Assembly (NCBI GenBank): GCA_018269005.1
Contig: JAFDVK010000053.1
Coordinates: 92,687-156,686 of the forward strand
From: Acidobacteriota bacterium
Lineage (GTDB): Bacteria > Acidobacteriota > Blastocatellia > Pyrinomonadales > Pyrinomonadaceae
Length of the DNA stretch: 64,000 nt
Reading direction: 5' to 3'
The first letter of the stretch is position 1. Every line of letters starts with the position of its first letter. The position numbers and the translations under genes were made by a program. The notes beneath the pieces are model-generated. The model searched no databases. It was not told where the DNA came from and worked only from the letters and a program-made list of their open reading frames with translations. Positions 15,201-24,932 of this stretch are shown here, one piece after another.

Positions 15201-16517
15201 ATGCGTCCACAGAACATCATCGAGAAGAAACGCGACGGCAAGGCGCTCAGCGACGCCGAGATCGCCTCGTTCATCGATGGCGTCTGCACGGGAGCGTGGG
15301 AAGATTACCAGATCACGGCGCTTGTGATGGCGATGTTCATTAACGGCCTGACCACGAACGAGCAGAACGTGATAACGCGGGAAATGCTGCATTCCGGCAA
15401 GGTGATGGATTTCTCGGACATCGACGCACCGAAAGCCGATAAACACTCGACCGGCGGCGTTGGCGATAAGACCTCTCTGATCATTGCACCGCTTGCAGCA
15501 TCGTGCGGCATTGCTGTCCCGATGATCTCAGGCCGCGGCCTCGGCCACACGGGCGGAACCCTCGATAAACTTGAATCCATTAAGGGCTACAACGTCAATC
15601 TATCGACAGAGCAGTTTCGGCATGTTATCAAGAGCTGCGGGTTCGCGATGACCGGGCAGACCGAATCGATAGCCCCTGCAGACAAAAAGATCTACGCTCT
15701 TCGCGATGCGACCGCTACTGTCCCGTACATACCGCTCATCGTCGCCTCGATAATGTCGAAGAAACTCGCCGAAGGCCTCGACGCGCTCATTCTGGATGTG
15801 AAGACAGGACTCGGCGCGTTTATGTCAAGATTTGAGGATTCGGTAAAACTCGCAGAAGCCCTCGTGATAACCGGCAAGGAATTCGGCGTTCGCACCGAGG
15901 CGGTCATCACCTCGATGGATCAGCCGCTCGGCCAGTTCGTCGGGAATTCGCACGAGGTGTATGAATGCGTAAAGATCCTTCGGAACGAAACGTCGGACCC
16001 GGCGCGCGAAACGCTCGAGCTTTCGTTGGATCTCACCGCGCGAATGCTGGTATTGACCGGCGTCGCCGATGACGCGTCAGAAGCCATGAATATCCTGCGG
16101 GACAAGCACGAAAGCGGCGAAGCTCTCGAGCGATTCCGAGCGAATATCGCCCTGCAAGGCGGCGATCCCTCGGTCTGTGATGATCCCGAAAAGCTGATCG
16201 AGCGTGATCTGGTCGTTTTCGACTTGCGAGCGGAAAGCGAAGGTTACGTTTCGTCGATAGATGCGTTGAAGGTCGGAGAGGTCGTAGTCTCTCTTGGCGG
16301 CGGGCGCTTGAAGGCGTCCGACGACATCGATCCGGGCGTTGGATATGAGTGCCTGGCAAAGATCGGCGACCCCGTGAACGAGGGCGATATCCTTGGTCGT
16401 GTGTCCTGCCGCAGGAGTGACCAAGCTGAGCAGGCAGCGGTCTTGCTCCGAAAAGCGTATTCGATCGGTACGTCTAAGGCCGAACCGCCTGCGCTTATCC
16501 GCGATTCGGTCAATTGA
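15201..16517 (+). CDS. pdp: Pyrimidine-nucleoside phosphorylase
   Basis: A 438-residue member of the thymidine/pyrimidine-nucleoside phosphorylase family. It has KHSTGGVGDKTSLIIAPLAAS (phosphate binding), SGRGLGHTGGTLDKLESI, and a C-terminal PYNP domain with VVSLGGGRLKASDDIDPGVGYE. It cleaves uridine, deoxyuridine or thymidine with phosphate to give the base and (deoxy)ribose-1-phosphate. The distinction between Pdp and DeoA is not certain from sequence reading alone. It is packed 6 bp after ispDF, so it is likely in the same transcript. The BMP/nucleoside-type importer parts downstream (18.6-21.2 kb) fit a nucleoside-salvage context. Confidence 0.93.
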   Translation: MRPQNIIEKKRDGKALSDAEIASFIDGVCTGAWEDYQITALVMAMFINGLTTNEQNVITREMLHSGKVMDFSDIDAPKADKHSTGGVGDKTSLIIAPLAASCGIAVPMISGRGLGHTGGTLDKLESIKGYNVNLSTEQFRHVIKSCGFAMTGQTESIAPADKKIYALRDATATVPYIPLIVASIMSKKLAEGLDALILDVKTGLGAFMSRFEDSVKLAEALVITGKEFGVRTEAVITSMDQPLGQFVGNSHEVYECVKILRNETSDPARETLELSLDLTARMLVLTGVADDASEAMNILRDKHESGEALERFRANIALQGGDPSVCDDPEKLIERDLVVFDLRAESEGYVSSIDALKVGEVVVSLGGGRLKASDDIDPGVGYECLAKIGDPVNEGDILGRVSCRRSDQAEQAAVLLRKAYSIGTSKAEPPALIRDSVN

Positions 16518-16590
16518 CCGATTCCTCTGAACAATTCGTTCGCTTCCGACGTAAAGCCAAAAACCGGCGAGTCGTCGGCGAGGTCAATTT

Positions 16591-17283
16591 ATGCTCGAAG
16601 CGGTCAACTTATCGAAAACCTACATCAGCGACGGCATAAGCTATGATGCCCTTCGTACCATCGATCTCAAGATCGACAAGGGCGAACGCGCCGCGATCAC
16701 CGGACGATCAGGAAGCGGGAAGTCAACGCTGATGCATCTGCTTGCATGCCTTGACGAACCGACGAGCGGCAGTGTGCTTTTGGACGGCAAAGATATTTCC
16801 GGTCTTTCCGAACGTGAAAGGAATGTTCTTCGAAACGAGAAGTTCGGCTTTGTATTTCAGCAGTTTTTTCTGAACGGACGCGAGACCGTTTTGGAGAACG
16901 TTGCATTGCCGCTTCGAATCCGCGGTTGGCGGGAGTCCAAGATCCGATCGGCCGCAAAGGCGGCCCTTGCCTCGGTGGAGCTTGAGGATAAGGCCGGCAA
17001 GCGTGCAAAGGACCTATCAGGCGGCGAAAAGCAGCGAGTCTGCGTTGCAAGGGCGTTGGTCGGCGAACCGCAAATGATCTTCGCGGACGAACCAACCGGA
17101 AACCTGGATTCCACCACCGGTAAGCTGCTCGAAGATATGCTGTTTCAACTCAATGCCGCTCGCGGCATCACGCTCGTTATCGTAACGCACGATCCGGATC
17201 TTGCACGACGGTGCGGTCGCGTTGTGAACGTGAAGGATGGACGCATCGAGACGGATTTCGGAGCAAAGGGAGAGGTGCGATGA
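16591..17283 (+). CDS. ABC transporter ATP-binding protein, LolD/MacB type
   Basis: A 230-residue ATPase with Walker A GRSGSGKST, Q-loop FVFQQFFLN, signature LSGGEKQRVCVARAL, Walker B MIFADEPTGNLDS and the switch His in VIVTHD. The NGR insertion in FQQFFLNGRETVLENV fits the LolD/FtsE/MacB group that works with FtsX-like permeases. Its stop overlaps the permease start (ATGA at 17280-17283), so the pair is translationally coupled. Substrate is unknown; lipoprotein release, peptide or drug export, or mechanotransmission are the usual options. Confidence 0.93.
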   Translation: MLEAVNLSKTYISDGISYDALRTIDLKIDKGERAAITGRSGSGKSTLMHLLACLDEPTSGSVLLDGKDISGLSERERNVLRNEKFGFVFQQFFLNGRETVLENVALPLRIRGWRESKIRSAAKAALASVELEDKAGKRAKDLSGGEKQRVCVARALVGEPQMIFADEPTGNLDSTTGKLLEDMLFQLNAARGITLVIVTHDPDLARRCGRVVNVKDGRIETDFGAKGEVR

Positions 17284-18554
17284 GACTTTGGGGCATTATC
17301 CGGATGGCGAACCGCAGCCTTCTGCGCAATAAGCTTCGTACGTTCCTTACGATCAGTGCGATCTTCGTTGGTTCTTTCACCTTGACGCTGACCAACGGCC
17401 TCGGCGACGGGCTTCGCGCTTACGTAGAGAACCAAGTTAAAAATGTCGAAGCGGAACGCGTCGTATTTATCCGCAAGCAGGCTCCCGTTGCCGGCCCGCG
17501 ACTTAGCGATGATGAGCCCGCAGAGTATCGTGAGGGCGAGAATAAGGATGAAAATGGCCTTGACCCGTCCGCAATGTCTTTTACACTGCAGCAGATCGAA
17601 AGCATTACAAAAGATATCCCCGGCATTAAGACGATAACCCCGCATTATTCGATCCAAGCTGAGTACATCACGCTTGACGGCAGCAAAAAATATCAGGCCG
17701 GGCTTGGAATGCTGTCCGACGGCGTTATTCAAAAGACCGAAGCCGGACGGACGATCGACGGGAAGGATCAAGTGATAATTCCGCATGGCCTTGCCCGAGC
17801 CCTTGATGCGAACATCGCTGCTCTTATCGGAAAACATGCAACGATAGTCTATAAGAACGCTGCCGGTGAACTAAAGACGCTCTCGCTTGAGATAGTCGGC
17901 GTCGCGACCAAAGGCTTTATCACGAATACCAATTCCTTTGTCGATGTGCAAACGGCCAAACAGATCTACGATGATCAAAAAACAGGCTACGACGCTGACA
18001 AATTCTTCAATTTCTCGCTTCAGATGGAGTCCGTAAGCGATGGGAAACTCGCTGAGGTAAAGAAAGCGTTCGAAGCAAAAGGGTTTGCGGCCGATACGAT
18101 GGCCGATCAGAAGAAGCGCACGTACGATGCCATCGGGATCTTCAAGATCGGGATGAATTTCTTCGCAATGATCGCATTGCTTGCCGCTTCGTTCGGTATC
18201 GTGAACACGCTCATAATCGCAGTGATGGAACGCACAAAGGAGATCGGCCTCCAAAAGGCGCTCGGGCTGAGCCGCGGCAAAATATTCCTGATGTTTTCGC
18301 TCGAATCGATCCTCATCGGGTTTTGGGGTGCGATCATAGGAATTCTGAGCGCGATCATAAGCGGCGTTATCGCGAATAGGTTTCTGGTGTCCAGTTATCT
18401 GCCATCTTTCGAGGGTTACGACTTTTTCTCATTCACGCTTCCCTCGATCGTCTCGGTGCTTGCGCTTGTTTCGGCGATAGCGTTCATTGCGGGAGTTTTC
18501 CCGGCGTTTCGGGCAAGCAAACTTAATCCGATCGAATCACTTCGTTATGAGTAG
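17280..18554 (+). CDS. ABC transporter permease, MacB/FtsX family
   Basis: A 424-residue permease. The start at 17280 is chosen because MRLWGIIRMANRSLLRNKLRTFLTIS is a typical MacB N-terminus and overlaps the ATPase stop. It has one N-terminal helix, a large periplasmic domain (about 45-290), then three C-terminal FtsX helices (FFAMIALLAASFGIVNTLIIAVMERTKEIGLQKALG, and the last ending AGVFPAFRASKLNPIESLRYE). This MacB-like four-helix topology belongs to efflux or mechanotransmission systems. No TolC or adaptor gene is adjacent. Confidence 0.92.
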   Translation: MRLWGIIRMANRSLLRNKLRTFLTISAIFVGSFTLTLTNGLGDGLRAYVENQVKNVEAERVVFIRKQAPVAGPRLSDDEPAEYREGENKDENGLDPSAMSFTLQQIESITKDIPGIKTITPHYSIQAEYITLDGSKKYQAGLGMLSDGVIQKTEAGRTIDGKDQVIIPHGLARALDANIAALIGKHATIVYKNAAGELKTLSLEIVGVATKGFITNTNSFVDVQTAKQIYDDQKTGYDADKFFNFSLQMESVSDGKLAEVKKAFEAKGFAADTMADQKKRTYDAIGIFKIGMNFFAMIALLAASFGIVNTLIIAVMERTKEIGLQKALGLSRGKIFLMFSLESILIGFWGAIIGILSAIISGVIANRFLVSSYLPSFEGYDFFSFTLPSIVSVLALVSAIAFIAGVFPAFRASKLNPIESLRYE

Positions 18555-18624
18555 GCCGTTGCTGACTTTTTTACGATTCTAAAGTAAGCTAGAACCTCGT
18601 TGAAAGCACTTTGATCGAGGGACT

Positions 18625-19689
18625 ATGTTCAAATCTCCAACCTTTCCGCTGATCTTGACGGTCATCTTCGCGGTGATGTCGTTGAGCGGGTGCAGTTCGA
18701 CCGAAGCCCTTCCTCAGACGGGCTGCCACAAGAATATCGGTATCGTCTTTGATATCGGCGGCAAGAACGACCGTTCTTTTAATGCCGCGGCGTGGGAAGG
18801 TGTAAAGCGGGCTCAAAAGGAACTTAACGTTTGTCTTTACGACGTCGAACCTGGCGATCCGACATCGATCGAACCTGCGATGCGTGCGTTCGCCGAACGC
18901 AATTTCGATCTCGTCTTTGGTGTCGGCTTTGCTCAGGGCCCGATCATGCAGAAGGTTGCTACCGATTACCCGAACGTGAATTTCGCGATCGTTGACGGCG
19001 TCATCTTCGAGGCCGACGGCAAAACCCCGAAGAAGAATGTCGCCTCGCTCGTTTTCCGCGAGCACGAGGGCTCGTATCTTGTCGGGATGATCGCCGCCTA
19101 CAAATCAAAGACGGGCGTGCTCGGGTTTGTCGGCGGAATGGACATACCGCTCATTCACAAATTCGAGATGGGTTTCGAGGAAGGAGCGCGTTCCGTGAAT
19201 CCGAATATTCGAGTGATCGATAACTATGTCGGTGTAACGGATTCTGCGTGGAACAATCCGGGAAAGGGGAAGGAACTCGCGCTCTCGCAGATAGAGAATG
19301 GTGCCGACGTGATATTCACCGCCGCGGGCAATTCGGGCCTCGGCGTTTTTGATGCCGTCGAGCAGTACGGCATCGACCCGAAAACGGGCGAGGCGAGGAA
19401 ATTCGTGATCGGCGTTGATTCGAATCAGAACGGCGTTAAACCGGGCTTTGTGCTCACCTCGATGGTCAAACGCGTTGATAATGCCGTGTTCGATGTCGTC
19501 AAAGAGGTCGTCGAAGGGAAGTTCCAGGGCGGTTTTCACGCTTTCGGCCTAGACAAGGACGGCGTCGCGTACGCCCTCGATGACTACAACCGCAAACTTA
19601 TCCCGCCCGACGTCATCGAAAAGGTCGAGGAAGCGAAACGCAAGATAATCGCCGGAGAGATCAAGGTTACGGACGCAATGGCGAAATAG
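18625..19689 (+). CDS. BMP family ABC substrate-binding lipoprotein
   Basis: 354 residues with a lipobox (VMSLSGC, Cys about 22) and the BMP/PnrA fold: NIGIVFDIGGKNDRSFNAAAWEGVKRA, FDLVFGVGFAQGPIM, FVGGMDIPLIHKFEMGFEEGA, ADVIFTAAGNSGLGVFDAVEQYG, FVIGVDSNQNGVKPG. BMP proteins of this type bind nucleosides (PnrA, BmpA, NupN). It is 15 bp upstream of the matching duplicated ABC ATPase, so it is probably an importer for nucleosides. That fits the nucleoside phosphorylase upstream. No permeases follow. Confidence 0.93.
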   Translation: MFKSPTFPLILTVIFAVMSLSGCSSTEALPQTGCHKNIGIVFDIGGKNDRSFNAAAWEGVKRAQKELNVCLYDVEPGDPTSIEPAMRAFAERNFDLVFGVGFAQGPIMQKVATDYPNVNFAIVDGVIFEADGKTPKKNVASLVFREHEGSYLVGMIAAYKSKTGVLGFVGGMDIPLIHKFEMGFEEGARSVNPNIRVIDNYVGVTDSAWNNPGKGKELALSQIENGADVIFTAAGNSGLGVFDAVEQYGIDPKTGEARKFVIGVDSNQNGVKPGFVLTSMVKRVDNAVFDVVKEVVEGKFQGGFHAFGLDKDGVAYALDDYNRKLIPPDVIEKVEEAKRKIIAGEIKVTDAMAK

Positions 19690-19704
19690 CGTTTCTAAGA
19701 AAGA

Positions 19705-21195
19705 ATGCTCGAACTAAAGAACATCACAAAGACATTCGGTTCGGTTATCGCGAATCGCGACGTTTCGTTGAAGGTCGAAAAGGGCGAGATCCATGCGATC
19801 GTCGGCGAGAACGGTGCGGGAAAATCCACGATCATGAAGATCGCATATGGATTTTACAATGCCGACAGCGGCGAGATCTTGTACGATGGCCGCGAAGTTT
19901 CGATCAAGACGCCTCACGATGCGATCGCCCTCGGCATCGGGATGGTGCATCAGCATTTTATGCTCGTCGAGGCGATGACGGTCGCGGAGAATATCGTGCT
20001 CGGCGCTGAGACGGGTTCCGTCGTGAATCTCGATCTTGACAAGGCCGAAGCCGAGATCCGAAAGCTTTCCGAAGACCTAAAACTCGGCGTCGATCCGCGG
20101 GCGATGGTCGAGGATCTTTCGGTCGGGCAGCAGCAAAGGGTCGAGCTTCTAAAGGCTCTCTATCGTCACGCCGATCTGCTAATTCTCGATGAACCAACGG
20201 CCGTTCTCTCGCCGCAGGAGATCGAGGATTTCTTTGCGATCTTACGGCGAATGCGCGAGCAAGGGAAGACGATCATCATCATCACACATAAGCTTGACGA
20301 AGTGCTGGCGATCTCGGACGAAGTTACCGTTATGCGTGACGGCAAGGTTGTCGGAAGCGTTGTCACGAACGAGACGAACGCAAAAGAGCTCGCACGAATG
20401 ATCGTTGGCCGCGACGTGCTTCTTCGTGTCGAGAAGCCTGATGCCCATCCTTCGGTCAGCGTGCTCGAGGTTGCGGATCTCTCGGTAAGCGGCAAGCACG
20501 AGATAGCGGTTGATAACGTATCTTTCTCGGTGCGTTCTGGCGAGATCGTCGGTATCGCCGGGATCGAGGGCAACGGACAGACCGAGCTGATCGAATGTCT
20601 CGCAGGCCTTGCTAAGGCCGCCTCGGGCTCGATCCGATTTGATGGGAATGATATTACGACCGCTTCCGCTCGCCGAAGGAAGGAGCTAGGCATTGCACAT
20701 ATTCCAGAAGATCGGCATCGCCGCGGATTGCTCTTGAATTCAGACCTTGCGGAGAATTCAATTCTCGGCGTTCATTATCGTCCGCCGATCGCGTCAGGAG
20801 GATTTATTAGCAGTGCAGCTGTGAATAAGCGCGTAACCGAGATCATCGAGAATTTCGACGTGCGTCCGCCGAACGCTGAGCTTCCGGCTCGAGCTCTTTC
20901 CGGCGGAAATCAGCAAAAACTGATAATCGGACGTGAATTCGAGATCGACCCGCGGCTGCTGCTCGTGTCTCAACCGACGCGCGGCGTCGATATCGGTGCC
21001 ATCGAGTTTATTCACCGAAAACTGATCGAACTGCGAGACTCAGGGGCCGCGATCCTGCTAGTTTCAGCCGAGCTTGAAGAGGTGACGGCTCTCGCCGATC
21101 GCCTTCTTGTGATCCGCGAAGGAAAGATCGCCGGCGAGGTTGACCCAAAGACAACTTCCGTCGAAGAGATCGGCCTGCTTATGACCGGCGGATGA
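19705..21195 (+). CDS. Duplicated ABC ATPase of a nucleoside/sugar importer (NupO/RbsA-like)
   Basis: 496 residues with two ABC domains. Domain 1 has Walker [11 protein letters not shown], signature [15 protein letters not shown] and Walker [16 protein letters not shown]. Domain 2 has a degenerate Walker A (GIEGNGQTE, no GK[ST]), signature [14 protein letters not shown] and [18 protein letters not shown]. This asymmetry is normal for RbsA/MglA/NupO proteins. It partners the BMP lipoprotein just upstream. The next gene is a convergent aminotransferase, so the two membrane permeases expected after such an ATPase are missing from this locus and must be elsewhere or lost. Confidence 0.93.
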   Translation: MLELKNITKTFGSVIANRDVSLKVEKGEIHAIVGENGAGKSTIMKIAYGFYNADSGEILYDGREVSIKTPHDAIALGIGMVHQHFMLVEAMTVAENIVLGAETGSVVNLDLDKAEAEIRKLSEDLKLGVDPRAMVEDLSVGQQQRVELLKALYRHADLLILDEPTAVLSPQEIEDFFAILRRMREQGKTIIIITHKLDEVLAISDEVTVMRDGKVVGSVVTNETNAKELARMIVGRDVLLRVEKPDAHPSVSVLEVADLSVSGKHEIAVDNVSFSVRSGEIVGIAGIEGNGQTELIECLAGLAKAASGSIRFDGNDITTASARRRKELGIAHIPEDRHRRGLLLNSDLAENSILGVHYRPPIASGGFISSAAVNKRVTEIIENFDVRPPNAELPARALSGGNQQKLIIGREFEIDPRLLLVSQPTRGVDIGAIEFIHRKLIELRDSGAAILLVSAELEEVTALADRLLVIREGKIAGEVDPKTTSVEEIGLLMTGG

Positions 21196-21277
21196 GGCAG
21201 GAGTCAGCCACGAATGCACGAAAATAGAGCAAAGAAAGCCGCTTCGTATCCCTGGCTTGAAGACGCTCTAATCCGAT

Positions 21278-22468
21278 CTATCCTTTTGCGAAAAGCTCCC
21301 TCATTTGCTTGACGGCGTTTTTCAGATTCTCCATCGAGGTCGCGTACGAAATGCGCAGGAAGCCGTCGGCGCCGAAGCCTTCGCCGTCCGTTACGACGAT
21401 GTGTGCTTCTTTGAGTAGACTTTCGGCGACAGCCGCAGAGGTCGGGAACTTTTCACCGAGCAGGCCGCGAACATCAACAAACGCGTAGAACGCACCTTCG
21501 GGCATCCCGCATTTGAATCCGTTCACGTTGTTTAGCTCAGGAATAAGCCAATCACGCCGCCGCTCATATTCTACGGTCATAGCGGCGACCGCAGCTTTCG
21601 TCTGATCAAAGCTATCGAGAGCCTGTGCGCAGGCATACTGCACGAAAGAAGTCGGATGCGTGGCAGAATGGCTTTGGAGTTTGACCATCGCCTTTGTCCA
21701 CTCGGGGTTGGCAATGGTGTAGCCGATACGCCAGCCGGTCATCGCAAAGGTCTTTGAAAAACTGCCCGCAACGCAGACAACTTCACGCACATCCTTCGGC
21801 AGGACAGCTGAAGAGAAAGGCTCCGCCGGCGGATACGCAAAGAATAGATAACATTCGTCGGTGATCACATACACGCCGCGGGACGCACACAATTCGATGA
21901 TCCGGATGAGTTCGTCTTTTGGAATGACGCGGCCCGTCGGATTGTTTGGTGAGTTAACGATCAGCAATTTTGTGTTGGCTCCGATCGCGGCTTTCACCAT
22001 TTCTGCTGTGAGCACGAAGTCATTGGCTTCTGTCTCGATGTATTTTGGTGTCGCCCGACAGAAATGCACGATCTCCGGAAACGTGACCCAATACGGTTTC
22101 GGGATCAGCACCTCATCACCCGGATCGAGCAGCGAGCAGGCGGCGTTGAACAATGCCTGTTTGCCGCCGCACGAAGCGGCGATCTCGTTCGGCGTTAGCT
22201 GAGCGCCGAACTCTTTTGCATAGAAATCGACGATCGACTGGCGAAATTTCGCAAGGCCCGCGGCAGGCGTGTATTTTGTGAGGCCGGAACGCAAACCCTC
22301 GATCGCGAGGTTTTTTATGAATTCGGGCGTGTCGAAGTCAGGTTCGCCGACCGAAAGGTCGATCACGTCGATTCCTTTCGCACGCATTTCAGACGCCATT
22401 TGAGCCGCGATCATCGTCGATGAACCATGCATCGCCGCGACATTTTCAGAGACAACGAAATTCGCCAT
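21278..22468 (-). CDS. Pyridoxal-phosphate aminotransferase, aspartate aminotransferase type (class I/II)
   Basis: 396 residues, fold type I aminotransferase. It has DLSVGEPDFDTPEFI near the N-terminus, YTPAAGLAKFRQ, the VNSPNNPTGRV loop, the PLP lysine in SFSKTFAMTGWRIGY and the late substrate-binding Arg in FLRISYA. This is the Ibeta aspartate aminotransferase layout (oxaloacetate plus glutamate to aspartate), though some members prefer other amino acids. An aspartate role would fit the cyanophycin genes at 45-49 kb, but the loci are separate. It converges with the ABC ATPase. Confidence 0.92.
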   Translation of the reverse strand: MANFVVSENVAAMHGSSTMIAAQMASEMRAKGIDVIDLSVGEPDFDTPEFIKNLAIEGLRSGLTKYTPAAGLAKFRQSIVDFYAKEFGAQLTPNEIAASCGGKQALFNAACSLLDPGDEVLIPKPYWVTFPEIVHFCRATPKYIETEANDFVLTAEMVKAAIGANTKLLIVNSPNNPTGRVIPKDELIRIIELCASRGVYVITDECYLFFAYPPAEPFSSAVLPKDVREVVCVAGSFSKTFAMTGWRIGYTIANPEWTKAMVKLQSHSATHPTSFVQYACAQALDSFDQTKAAVAAMTVEYERRRDWLIPELNNVNGFKCGMPEGAFYAFVDVRGLLGEKFPTSAAVAESLLKEAHIVVTDGEGFGADGFLRISYATSMENLKNAVKQMRELFAKG

Positions 22469-22555
22469 ACAAATGAGATTCTAGCGTTTATCTGTTTGGA
22501 ATCCGAATTTGAAAGGCGGGTGAGCCACGAAGATGAATTCCTGGCCAAATTGTCT

Positions 22556-23044
22556 TCAACCGAATCTTTCGCGCATTTTTGCTTCGACCAATTCGGGGAT
22601 CAGGCCCTCGACGCGGCCGCCGAGCAGGAAGACTTGCTTCATCAGCGTCGAGGAGACGAACGAATATTCTTCGCCCGCCATCAGGCAAACCGTTTCGATC
22701 GACGGCTCAAGGCGGCGGTTCATTAAGGCCATCCGAAGTTCGTATTCGTAATCGCCGACAGCTCGTATGCCGCGGACGATCGCCGAAGCTCCGGACGCGC
22801 GGGCAAATTCGGCCGTCAGGCCCGAGAAACTCTCGACCGTGAGGCAGCAGCCGTCGCGTTTTACGTCTTTTATGACATCGCGGATCATCTCGCAGCGTTC
22901 TTCAACGGAGAACATCGGCTGTTTGTCGGGATTATTGAGGACAGCAACGACGATCTCGTCAAAAAGCGGCGTCGAGCGCTCCAAAATGTCCAGGTGTCCG
23001 TTGGTGATCGGGTCAAAAGAGCCGGGGAATATCGCTTTTCGCAT
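22556..23044 (-). CDS. coaD: Pantetheine-phosphate adenylyltransferase
   Basis: A 162-residue nucleotidyltransferase with AIFPGSFDPITNGHLDI (T/HxGH-type motif at the start), GASAIVRGIRAVGDYEYE, and YSFVSSTLMKQVFLLGG near the end. It adenylylates 4'-phosphopantetheine to dephospho-CoA, the penultimate CoA step. Length is standard. Its start is 16 bp from a 12-bp palindrome ATGTAATTACAT (23060-23071), which may be regulatory. Confidence 0.97.
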   Translation of the reverse strand: MRKAIFPGSFDPITNGHLDILERSTPLFDEIVVAVLNNPDKQPMFSVEERCEMIRDVIKDVKRDGCCLTVESFSGLTAEFARASGASAIVRGIRAVGDYEYELRMALMNRRLEPSIETVCLMAGEEYSFVSSTLMKQVFLLGGRVEGLIPELVEAKMRERFG

Positions 23045-23193
23045 CGTAGTGTAGATACTATGTAATTACATTTTGTAATTATTTCGTCAACTAACCACTG
23101 AAATGCTTTCAAAAAGGTGGCTTTCGGTGGTAAAATCCGTCTATCAAAAGAAATCTTTACGCTTAGCGAGACAAACATAGCACAGTAACGAAC

Positions 23194-23868
23194 ATGGGTA
23201 AAACCGGAACCGCAGCGGCATTCTACGATCTTGAAGGTACGCTCGTCAGCACAAATCTTGTCCACACGCTCGCCTTCTATGCAAAGCGGCAGCAAGGGCT
23301 GTGGCAGACGACCAAAAAGAGCGTCGAGACGCTCGTGAAACTGCCGTTCTTTGGCGTGGCCGATCTTTATTCGCGGAATGTTTTCAACGAGGTGTTCTTC
23401 CGCAGCTACGAAGGCTTTTCGCAGGACCGACTGCGTTATTTCTCAGAGGAATTGTTCGAAAAGGTCTTAAAGCCAGCGATCTTTCCCGGCACGCCCGAGC
23501 TGATCGCTCAAGGCAAGAAGATCGGCCAGCGGCAGGTCGTGCTTACCGGCGCTCTGGATTTTACTATCGACCGGCTGACCGAGTATCTAGGCATCGACGA
23601 TTACGTTGCGAACCGACTCGAATTCGTGAACGGCTATGCTACGGGGCGCGTCCTGCCGCCCGTGATGGCGTCCGCGACAAAGGCGAAGTGGATCCGCGAA
23701 TATGCCGAACGCGAGAATATCAACCTCTCGGATTCGTATGCGTATTCCGACTCGATCTCGGACCTCCCGATGCTATCGATCGTCGGCCACCCCGTCGCCG
23801 TCTGCCCGGACTTTCGCCTGAAACAAACCGCGAGACAACACGACTGGGCCGTCGTGGATCTGAAGTAG
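23194..23868 (+). CDS. HAD-IB family phosphatase-like protein
   Basis: 224 residues, HAD superfamily subclass IB. Motif I is FYDLEGTLV, motif II TGALD, motif III K in SATKAKW and motif IV YSDSISDLPML; the helical cap lies between motifs I and II. The second acid of motif I (usually DxD) is Glu, a rare change in phosphatases that may alter activity. Related proteins hydrolyse phosphoserine-like or lipid phosphate substrates, but substrate is not evident. It is divergent from coaD and followed by a 285-bp gap containing a weak ATAACCC/GGGTTAT inverted repeat. Confidence 0.85.
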   Translation: MGKTGTAAAFYDLEGTLVSTNLVHTLAFYAKRQQGLWQTTKKSVETLVKLPFFGVADLYSRNVFNEVFFRSYEGFSQDRLRYFSEELFEKVLKPAIFPGTPELIAQGKKIGQRQVVLTGALDFTIDRLTEYLGIDDYVANRLEFVNGYATGRVLPPVMASATKAKWIREYAERENINLSDSYAYSDSISDLPMLSIVGHPVAVCPDFRLKQTARQHDWAVVDLK

Positions 23869-24153
23869 CGAATAGGCAGTGGCCTTTATGCCAGGCATGG
23901 AGTTGTCGGCTCGAACAGATCGAAGAAGCTGAGAGTGCGTGAAGGCCGTCGATTACCTTTGACGAATCGGTCATGGCCTAAAATGGGGTGGCTAATCTAG
24001 AACAGTTACGCAAAGATAACCCGATCGCGTGAAGATGGGGTTATTTGATCACGATGGGAAGTTGTTGTTGGGTCGGTTTGGGAATTAAGGTTGCAAATAT
24101 GACATTGACGTCCAATAGGCTATTTGAATATCACAGCTAGGACGAGAATCAGA

Positions 24154-24777
24154 ATGAATAATATCGGCATTATATATTGTGTGCGAAATCCTCTATTTCC
24201 ACACTTGGTGAAAATCGGGCAAACGATAAAAGAGACAGTTGAAGAGCGCGGTCTGAACGCTAGCAATGTTCCGGAGAATTTCGAAACGGTTTTCGCCTAT
24301 AAAGTAAGCAATGTAAAAGCAGTAGAAACAGCGGTTCACAACGGTTGTGCTGATTTTCGATATGTATCTAAGAGCCAACGAGCGACTGAATTTTTCTATG
24401 AAAATGCAATTGAAAGAGCTAGGAGTATCGTGAGGCCATTCACTATAGAAGACGAACTTCTAAATACTGAATTGGACATTCCTGAAGATGTAATTCCTGA
24501 GTCTTATGAACCAGATCCGAATACAAATGACTGGATCTCGTGGGAAGATGTTCGCTTAATGAGAGACGAAAATGATCGCTTTAGAACAGAACCGGATGCC
24601 AAAGCTGGCTGGAACAGAGCAATCAATTTTTATCGAATGTCATGCGTTAAGGCAGCGAAGAAAGTCAATATGTGGAAAGAAGGGAAAATATCACGAAGTT
24701 GGCTTGAAAGACAACCTATTTTCAAAAAGTTGATGACAATACAATGGGTTGATTCAGAAGAAACTTCGTTTCGATAA
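24154..24777 (+). CDS. T5orf172/GIY-YIG-like domain protein, AT-rich
   Basis: A 207-residue protein. The start at 24154 (MNNIGIIYCVRNPLFP) replaces a TTG 30 bp upstream because the domain begins there. Residues 3-95 resemble the T5orf172 branch of the GIY-YIG nuclease fold: GIIYCVRNPLFPHLVKIGQT, ERGLNASNVPENFETVFAYKV, AVETAVHNG and ATEFFYENA. These domains occur in phage and mobile-element proteins. The C-terminal 110 residues (acidic, then Trp-rich) are unrecognised. The gene is visibly AT-rich compared with all neighbours and lies beside a transposase remnant, which points to recent acquisition. Confidence 0.7.
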   Translation: MNNIGIIYCVRNPLFPHLVKIGQTIKETVEERGLNASNVPENFETVFAYKVSNVKAVETAVHNGCADFRYVSKSQRATEFFYENAIERARSIVRPFTIEDELLNTELDIPEDVIPESYEPDPNTNDWISWEDVRLMRDENDRFRTEPDAKAGWNRAINFYRMSCVKAAKKVNMWKEGKISRSWLERQPIFKKLMTIQWVDSEETSFR

Positions 24778-24788
24778 GGCGACCTTGA

Positions 24789-24932
24789 CACATCGCCGAA
24801 CAGACAATCCGCCATTCGAAACATGATTTTCGGGACGAGTTTATCGGATTACTAGTTAAGAACGGTATCGAGTTCGATGAGAGATATTTGGAGTTGGGGA
24901 CGCTGTCGCCCGCGGTTGCGGGCTCGCGTTGA
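24789..24932 (+). pseudogene. C-terminal remnant of IS200-type (Y1/RAYT) transposase
   Basis: The frame from 24789 reads HIAEQTIRHSKHDFRDEF and then IGLLVKNGIEFDERYLE. This matches the tail of IS200/IS605-like REP-associated tyrosine transposases (YI..Q..HH.K..F..EF...L...GI..DERYLW). A stop precedes it and the catalytic HUH and Tyr regions are absent, so it is a decayed fragment. The usual W[DE]-stop end has become EL and runs on into the adjacent GCCCGC palindrome. Confidence 0.6.

Noticed and set aside
23060..23071. ATGTAATTACAT palindrome as a defined operator
   Set aside because: A 12-bp AT-rich palindrome is weak evidence; it is noted with coaD but not called as a site.
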